Source: Labilithrix sp. (lineage in GTDB: Bacteria; Myxococcota_A; Polyangia; Polyangiales; Polyangiaceae). Taken from it: a DNA stretch of 64,000 bases. The stretch's first letter is position 1. The number at the start of each line of letters is the position of its first letter. The stretch is taken from assembly GCA_019637175.1 (NCBI GenBank), contig JAHBWD010000046.1:1-64000 (forward strand). Reading direction: 5' to 3'. A program made the translations under genes and the position numbers. The notes under the pieces were generated by a model. It saw only the letters and a program-made list of their open reading frames with translations, was not told where the DNA came from and ran no database searches. Positions 59,336-64,000 of this stretch are shown piece by piece.

Positions 59336-60109
59336 GCCACGGAGCCTTCGCGCGACCTCGGCGATCGCAGCCGGCAGACGAGGCAGGAAGGACGGCGCGT
59401 CGTCGGAGACGGTCGCGCGCCCGACCACGACCCCGACGAAGTTGCGCAGCGCGCGAACGTCGGCGCGCTCTCCGTCGGCGAGCATCGGCAGCCACAGGGT
59501 CGTCCCCATCGCCCGCGCGATCGCGTCGCGCGCGAGCTCGCCCGCGATGACGGATCCGTCGAGCGCGCCCATCACGTTGATCGTCACGGCACTCCCGTCG
59601 CGGAGCACACGCCGCAGATCGCGCCAGAAGGTGGGCGCGAGCAGGAGCGGTGAGGGCTCGTTCGTCACCGCTACGTCGACGATCGCGGCGTCGTACTCCG
59701 CGCGTGTGTCGCGCACGAAGCTCCGAGCCTCGGCGAGCTGGATCGACACGAGCGGACCCGGCGTCAGCCCGAAGTGGCGCGCGGCCAGATCGAGCACCTC
59801 CGGGCTCCGCTCGACGACGTCGACCGCGATCCCGCGCGCCGCGAGCTGCCGGGGCACGATCCCGCCGCCGGCACCAATGCATAATGCACGCATACTTCGG
59901 CGCGGGCCGAACGCCACGGCGACGTGGAGCGCGTCGGTGTACGCGAACCCCGACCGCAGCGGGTCGCCCCTCATCACGCGCGTGAGCACCGTGGTGTTCC
60001 GCGCGACCTCGACGAGCTCGCGATACGCGCGCGTCTCGCGGACGAGCAGCATGCCGTCGCTCGTCGGCGTCGCCTGCACGACGCGCGCTTCCCGGCGGGG
60101 CCACCACAC
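59246..60109 (-). CDS. Spermidine-synthase-like SAM-dependent methyltransferase
   Basis: 287 aa from a GTG at 60109. Rossmann motif I is ALCIGAGGGIVPRQLA, the acidic residue ending strand 2 is in VDVVERSPEVLDLA, then AEARSFVRDTRAEYDAAIVD, the layout of polyamine aminopropyltransferase homologues. The aminopropyltransferase-specific 'GGGDG' and Asp-rich acceptor site are not intact, so it may be a methyltransferase with another substrate. The C-terminal ~30 residues are encoded antisense to the LuxR-type gene; no earlier stop exists. 57 bases separate its start from the stop of the PEGA-like gene upstream. Confidence 0.75.
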   Translation of the reverse strand: MWWPRREARVVQATPTSDGMLLVRETRAYRELVEVARNTTVLTRVMRGDPLRSGFAYTDALHVAVAFGPRRSMRALCIGAGGGIVPRQLAARGIAVDVVERSPEVLDLAARHFGLTPGPLVSIQLAEARSFVRDTRAEYDAAIVDVAVTNEPSPLLLAPTFWRDLRRVLRDGSAVTINVMGALDGSVIAGELARDAIARAMGTTLWLPMLADGERADVRALRNFVGVVVGRATVSDDAPSFLPRLPAAIAEVARRLRGLAEARDHLRAPGDPELGVEPAELVAHRAR

Positions 60110-60166
60110 CCTCGATCACCTCGCACGGCGCGCGCGCGTGCGGGAGAGGACGATCGTACCTCTCGC

Positions 60167-61144
60167 TCAGAACGCGCCGATGCGGACGCCGAACGACACG
60201 CCGTCGAGCTTGCCGTCGATCGCGGTCGTCGGCGCTACCGCCGCGGAAATGTTCTGCTTCTGGAGCGGCAAGAGGAAGGCGACGACCGCGGCCCCCGCGC
60301 CGACGACCAACGTCGCCGTGCTCACCCACGCGAACGTCCGCGCGCGTGAAGCGGCGTCGGCCGCGTCGGGAACGCGGCAAAAGTCGCGCTCGGGCAGGCA
60401 GTTGTCGTTCACGTAGCCGTTGGCGTCGAGCGCGGCCAGACCCGTGATCACGCTCGTCGTGAGCGCGAGGCCCGCGCCGCCGAGGAGGAGCCAGAACGCC
60501 GTGCTGCGCCCGCGCGTCTCTCTCGGCCCGGTCTCCGGCCCCGCAGAGGTCGCCGCCGCGAGCATCGGCACGTCGACGCGATACGTCTGGCCGGGCTCGA
60601 TCGCCGCGATCGGCGTCTCCCACCGCGGCGCGCCGCTCACGACGACCGCGATGCGATGCTCGCCCGGATCGATCGGGATCGCGGCGTTCCACGCGGCCGG
60701 GGGGAGGCGCGATCGATCGAGCGTCACCTCGGGCTCGCGCGCCGCGAGCGCCTCGGGCACGTTCACCGTGAGCCGGATGAGCTTGGGGCCGAGCGCTGCG
60801 ATGTGCGCGCTCGCGAGCTCCTGCCGATCCTTGCGATCGTCGCGCACCGCTTGGGAGAGCGCGTCGCGGAACTCCTGCCACGCCGACGCCGTCTTGCCTT
60901 CGAGCTCGTGGCAGAGCGCGAGGTTCAACAGCGTGCCGCCGCCGGGATCGAGGCGCTGGCTCTCGGCGAACTTGGGGCACGCCTCGGCGTAGCGCCCGGC
61001 CTCGAGCAGCGCGCGGCCGTCGTCGAAGAGCGACTGCGCGATCTGTCGATCCGTCTCCGATCCGTCCGCGCGCGCCACGCCGGTCCAGAGCGCGGCGCCT
61101 GCGATCAGGATCGACGTCCAGACTGGCCTCACGAGCGAGCCCAT
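60167..61144 (-). CDS. Exported TPR/PEGA-like protein with C-terminal membrane helices
   Basis: 325 aa. The signal peptide ends ARA-DG near residue 27. A TPR-like helical section (AQSLFDDGRALLEAGRYAEA, then GTLLNLALCHELEGKTASAW) is followed by a PEGA-type beta domain (EVTLDRSRLPPAAW, IDPGEHRIAVVVSGAPRWE) and two hydrophobic segments (about 220-240 and 275-295). This is a common myxobacterial envelope architecture, often found beside protein kinase genes, though none is here. Function unknown. It ends 57 bases before the methyltransferase start and begins four bases after the WecG-type stop, suggesting a minus-strand operon of three genes. Confidence 0.78.
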   Translation of the reverse strand: MGSLVRPVWTSILIAGAALWTGVARADGSETDRQIAQSLFDDGRALLEAGRYAEACPKFAESQRLDPGGGTLLNLALCHELEGKTASAWQEFRDALSQAVRDDRKDRQELASAHIAALGPKLIRLTVNVPEALAAREPEVTLDRSRLPPAAWNAAIPIDPGEHRIAVVVSGAPRWETPIAAIEPGQTYRVDVPMLAAATSAGPETGPRETRGRSTAFWLLLGGAGLALTTSVITGLAALDANGYVNDNCLPERDFCRVPDAADAASRARTFAWVSTATLVVGAGAAVVAFLLPLQKQNISAAVAPTTAIDGKLDGVSFGVRIGAF

Positions 61145-61148
61145 CTCC

Positions 61149-61934
61149 CTAGCGCGCCCCGGTGACGCGATCGATCGCGGTTCGCGCCGCGGCCTTGGCG
61201 AGGTGCGGCACGTCGCGAAGGATGTAGCGATCGAAGAGGCGCCGCGGCTGCTGGGCGAACCGATACGCCCACTCGAGGCCCGCGCGCTGCATCCACGGCG
61301 GCGCCCGCTTCAACATGCCGCTCGCCATCTCGAACGAGCCGCCGACGCCGATCGACACCGGCACCCCGAGGCGATCCTTGTTCGCGTGGATCCACTTCTC
61401 TTGCTTCGGCGCGCCGAACGCCACGAGGAGGATGTCCGGGCTCGCCTTCTTCACTTCTTCGGCGATGCGGTCTTGTTCTTGCTTCGTCCCGAACGTGGCA
61501 AACGGCGGACAATACGTCCCGACGATCTTCACGCCGGCGAATCGTCGCTCGAGCACCGCCTTCGCCGCGTCTGCCGCGCCTTCCACGCCGCCGAGGAAGA
61601 AGAGCGTGACGCCATCCTCCGCGGACGCGCGGCCGAGCGTCCAAAAGAGATCGCTCCCCGCGACGCGCTCCTTCAACGGTGTCCCACCGAGGCGTGAAAG
61701 CCACACCACCGGAGCCCCGTCGGCGACGACGAGATCGGCGTCCTGGTACGCCGCGCGGAACTCGCGATCCTGCGCCGCAAGCGCGAGATGGTCGAGGTTG
61801 CCGGTGCACACGTACCGCGGGCGATCGCGCAGCCTCGCGAGCTCGACGATCCGCGCGGTCGCTTCATCCATCGTGACGTCGTCGAACAGCAGGCCGTCGA
61901 CGTCGACGCGGCGAGCGCCGCTCCCAGCAGACAT
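61149..61934 (-). CDS. WecG/TagA/CpsF-family glycosyltransferase
   Basis: 261 aa. Family motifs are clear: TGNLDHLALAAQD, DADLVVADGAPVVWLSRLGG (catalytic-type Asp), VTLFFLGGVEGAADAA, VAFGAPKQEKWIH and SIGVGGSFEMASG. The C-terminus (GLEWAYRFAQQPRRLFDRYI) is the amphipathic membrane-association region. It transfers a sugar (N-acetylmannosamine type in relatives) to a lipid-linked intermediate for polysaccharide synthesis. The start is the ATG at 61934; an upstream ATG at 61961 would overlap the divergent glycosyltransferase gene. Confidence 0.93.
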   Translation of the reverse strand: MSAGSGARRVDVDGLLFDDVTMDEATARIVELARLRDRPRYVCTGNLDHLALAAQDREFRAAYQDADLVVADGAPVVWLSRLGGTPLKERVAGSDLFWTLGRASAEDGVTLFFLGGVEGAADAAKAVLERRFAGVKIVGTYCPPFATFGTKQEQDRIAEEVKKASPDILLVAFGAPKQEKWIHANKDRLGVPVSIGVGGSFEMASGMLKRAPPWMQRAGLEWAYRFAQQPRRLFDRYILRDVPHLAKAAARTAIDRVTGAR

Positions 61935-61953
61935 GCGGTGACGAGAATACACG

Positions 61954-63318
61954 ATGCGCATTCTTCATCTCACGACCGAATTTCCATGGCCCGAAGCGAG
62001 CGGCGGCCTCGTTCGCACCGCGTCGCAGCTTCGACTGCTCGCCTCGCTCCCCGAGGTCGAGGCGATCACCGTCGTCTGCGGGGCCGAGCGCCCCGTCCCG
62101 GCGATGGATCGCCACGCGCTCGAAGCGGCCCTCGGCGGGCCCGCGCGCGTGCGCGTCGTTCCCGTGTTTCATCCGGCGCACGTCTTCGACTTCAAGCGCT
62201 ACCTCTGGCGCGTCGCGTTTCTTCGCGCGGTGCGCGGCGTTCCGTACCTCGCGGCCAAGTGGGATTCGCGCCCGCTGCGCCGCGCCGTCGAAGGCGCGCT
62301 CGGCGACGGCCCGACCGATCTCACGTACATCGATCACCTCGGCATGGCGCAGTACCTGCCGGAGGTCCGCTACCTGAGGCCGACCTGCCGCGTCGTGCTC
62401 GACCAACACAACGTCGAGAGCGAGTTCTTCGCCCAGTTCGCGGCGCGCCAGCGAGGGCCGAGGCGGCTCATGGCCGAGGCCGAGTGGCGCGCGAGCGCGC
62501 GCTTCGAGCGCGCGATGCTCCGCGAGGCCGACGGCGTCATCGCGATCTCGCACGCAGACGCCGAGCGCTTCCACGAGCTCGCCGGCGTGCGCGCGCACGT
62601 CGTGCCGATGGTGATCGAGCCCGATCGCGTGTCGCGCCGCCCGTCGGGCCTCGCCGCGCGCAACCTCTGCTACGTCGGGAACCTGCGGTGGCACCCGAAC
62701 GTCGCCGGCCTCGACTGGTTCTGCACCGTGGTGTGGCCGATGATCCGCGCGCGCGTCCCCGACGTCACGCTCGAGATCGCCGGCGTCGGGCTGCCGGTCG
62801 ACGCGCGCGGTCGCGCCGTCGTGCCGCGCGCCTGGAGGGCGCCGGGCATCACCACCGTCGGCTTCCTCGACAACCTCGAGCCGCTCTACGCGCGATCGGT
62901 CGCGATGGTCGCGCCCGTGATCGGCGGCTCCGGCGTGCGCGTGAAGCTCCTCGAGGGCTTCCGCGCGGGCATGCCCGTGGTGACGACGATCGACGGCGCG
63001 CTCGGCCTGCCGATCGCCGACGGCGAAGAAGCCCTCGTCGCGCCGAGCGCCGTCGGCTTCGTCGAGCGCGTCGAGCGCCTCCTGTACGACGATCTCTTGC
63101 GCGAGCGCATCCGCGAGGGCGGCTACGCTTACCTCGAGAAGCACCACTCGCCGGCGCACGCGCAGGCGATGATGCGCGCGGCGCTCGCGGCCGTTCCCAC
63201 TAGATTCGCGTCAAGCCCGCGGCCGGGCGGGCAACGGAGAGCGGGCCGGTCTCGACTGTCGGCCGTCGTCCCGTTGCTAGCTCCGCGAGCGACTGGCCGA
63301 TCACCGGCGCGAACCTGA
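61954..63318 (+). CDS. GT4-type glycosyltransferase
   Basis: 454 aa, GT-B fold. The N-terminal domain starts MRILHLTTEFPWPEASGGLV, with the Gly-rich acceptor loop. The C-terminal nucleotide-sugar domain includes NLCYVGNLRWHPNVAGLDWF, TTVGFLDNLEPLYA and VAPVIGGSGVRVKLLEGFRA, followed by GMPVVTT. Similar proteins act in exopolysaccharide assembly, often with a WecG-type enzyme such as the divergent neighbour 19 bases away. The last ~40 residues are Arg/Pro-rich, resemble no family end, and are encoded antisense to the flavoprotein gene, so the native family end is near residue 415. Confidence 0.9.
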   Translation: MRILHLTTEFPWPEASGGLVRTASQLRLLASLPEVEAITVVCGAERPVPAMDRHALEAALGGPARVRVVPVFHPAHVFDFKRYLWRVAFLRAVRGVPYLAAKWDSRPLRRAVEGALGDGPTDLTYIDHLGMAQYLPEVRYLRPTCRVVLDQHNVESEFFAQFAARQRGPRRLMAEAEWRASARFERAMLREADGVIAISHADAERFHELAGVRAHVVPMVIEPDRVSRRPSGLAARNLCYVGNLRWHPNVAGLDWFCTVVWPMIRARVPDVTLEIAGVGLPVDARGRAVVPRAWRAPGITTVGFLDNLEPLYARSVAMVAPVIGGSGVRVKLLEGFRAGMPVVTTIDGALGLPIADGEEALVAPSAVGFVERVERLLYDDLLRERIREGGYAYLEKHHSPAHAQAMMRAALAAVPTRFASSPRPGGQRRAGRSRLSAVVPLLAPRATGRSPART

Positions 63319-64000
63319 AGCCCTGCCCCCTCTCGCCGCAGAAGATCGCGATCGGCGGCTCGCCCGGCAAGACGTCGAGCACGAAGCTCTCGTCGCGCGT
63401 CACCGCGAACGGGCTGCACTGGAGCGCGACCTTCTCCTTCACGCCGTCCCACTCGTCGTGGAGCAGCTCGTCGAGCAGGCCTGCGCGCTTCGCGTCCGCG
63501 TCTTTCACGAACGACGCCATCGACGCGGCGCGCGCGCCGCCGTCGACGGCGACGCGGATCCGCCCCTCGTGCGCGGGGAAGCCCCAGCACGAGCCGCCGC
63601 TCGAGAGGCGCAGCCATTGCGGGAACCTGCCGGCCGCGGCCGGATCGACGGCGTAGTGGCCCCAGAGCATCGAGCCGATCTCGAGATCGAGCCTCAGGTG
63701 TTGGTGCGCGAGGAGATCGTTCGTCCACGCGCCGGCGGCGAGCACGAGCGACGAGCCGAAGGCGGTCTCCCTCTTCGAGGTGCGCACGCGGATCGTCTCG
63801 CGGTCGAGCCTCTCGTAGCCGACGACGCTCTCGCCCTCACGGAAGACGACGCCTCCGGCCGCGGCGCTCTTCCTGAAGGCCGCGAGCGCGCGATCGGCCC
63901 AGAGCGCGCCGCTCGTCTTCTCGAAGAGCCCTGCGGGGGTCTTCGGCTTCACCGCCCAGCGCTTCGCCATCTGCTCGGCGTCGAGGGATTCGAAGGGGAC
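63200..64000 (-). CDS. FAD-dependent oxidoreductase, sarcosine-oxidase-like, 5' part outside window
   Basis: 266 codons plus stop are visible; the N-terminal FAD-binding GxGxxG lies beyond the window. Typical DAO-superfamily features are present: SSLVLAAGAWTNDLL, LQCSPFAVTRDESFVLD and GERGQGFRFAPVIGQSLAEL. The Cys in LQCSPF is where monomeric sarcosine oxidase and N-methyltryptophan oxidase bind FAD covalently. These enzymes oxidise N-methyl amino acids, releasing formaldehyde and hydrogen peroxide; the substrate here is not evident. The last 119 bases overlap the convergent glycosyltransferase gene. Confidence 0.88.
   Translation of the reverse strand, partial: VPFESLDAEQMAKRWAVKPKTPAGLFEKTSGALWADRALAAFRKSAAAGGVVFREGESVVGYERLDRETIRVRTSKRETAFGSSLVLAAGAWTNDLLAHQHLRLDLEIGSMLWGHYAVDPAAAGRFPQWLRLSSGGSCWGFPAHEGRIRVAVDGGARAASMASFVKDADAKRAGLLDELLHDEWDGVKEKVALQCSPFAVTRDESFVLDVLPGEPPIAIFCGERGQGFRFAPVIGQSLAELATGRRPTVETGPLSVARPAAGLTRI

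Overview
The window is very GC-rich DNA packed with genes on both strands and looks like a chromosomal segment of a myxobacterium (phylum Myxococcota, probably a Polyangia/Sorangiineae-type lineage). The reasons are strong G/C bias at third codon positions, many short Cys-rich or Asp/Ala/Gly-rich lipoproteins, an NtrC-type two-component pair, giant repeat proteins, and an alternative complex III (ACIII) cluster joined to a caa3 oxidase. The genus call is inference. I see no tRNA, rRNA, CRISPR array, insertion sequence or phage gene, and no gene-free stretch over 300 bases (longest about 270, before actA).

Layout. 1-6.4 kb: the 5' part of a class A penicillin-binding protein, a sigma-54-dependent response regulator, its divergent sensor kinase and a CocE-type lipoprotein hydrolase. 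6.4-13.1 kb: a two-gene, translationally coupled minus-strand operon. It encodes an intact Hsp90/sacsin-like GHKL ATPase (548 aa) and a 1699-aa partner whose own N-terminal GHKL-like fold has lost its catalytic residues. This is the best candidate here for an undescribed system. 13.1-17.9 kb: four envelope proteins (a Cys-rich beta-propeller lipoprotein, a metzincin-type metalloprotease, two further lipoproteins) plus an unknown membrane-anchored protein. 18-24 kb: gltB and gltD (NADPH glutamate synthase). 24-38.8 kb: an atypical Hsp70 with a long Pro-rich spacer between its domains, a J-domain protein, and a convergent 4063-aa TPR protein. 39-45 kb: a GT-C-like membrane protein, heme O synthase (ctaB), lipoproteins, an EEP-family phosphodiesterase and a Uma2-type nuclease.

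45-58.6 kb: a tightly coupled respiratory operon, actABCDEF, then a small membrane protein, SCO, coxB (with fused cytochrome c), coxA (A2-type), coxC and coxD. ACIII oxidises quinol and passes electrons through its hemes to the fused cytochrome c domain and Cu-A of the caa3 oxidase. CtaB supplies the heme O/A precursor and SCO the Cu-A copper. 58.6-64 kb: a LuxR-type regulator, a spermidine-synthase-like methyltransferase, a PEGA-like protein, two glycosyltransferases (WecG-type and GT4-type) and the 3' part of a sarcosine-oxidase-like flavoprotein.

Both window edges cut genes. Several convergent gene pairs overlap at their 3' ends (4, 10, 90 and 119 bases), and most operon genes overlap by 1 to 8 bases.
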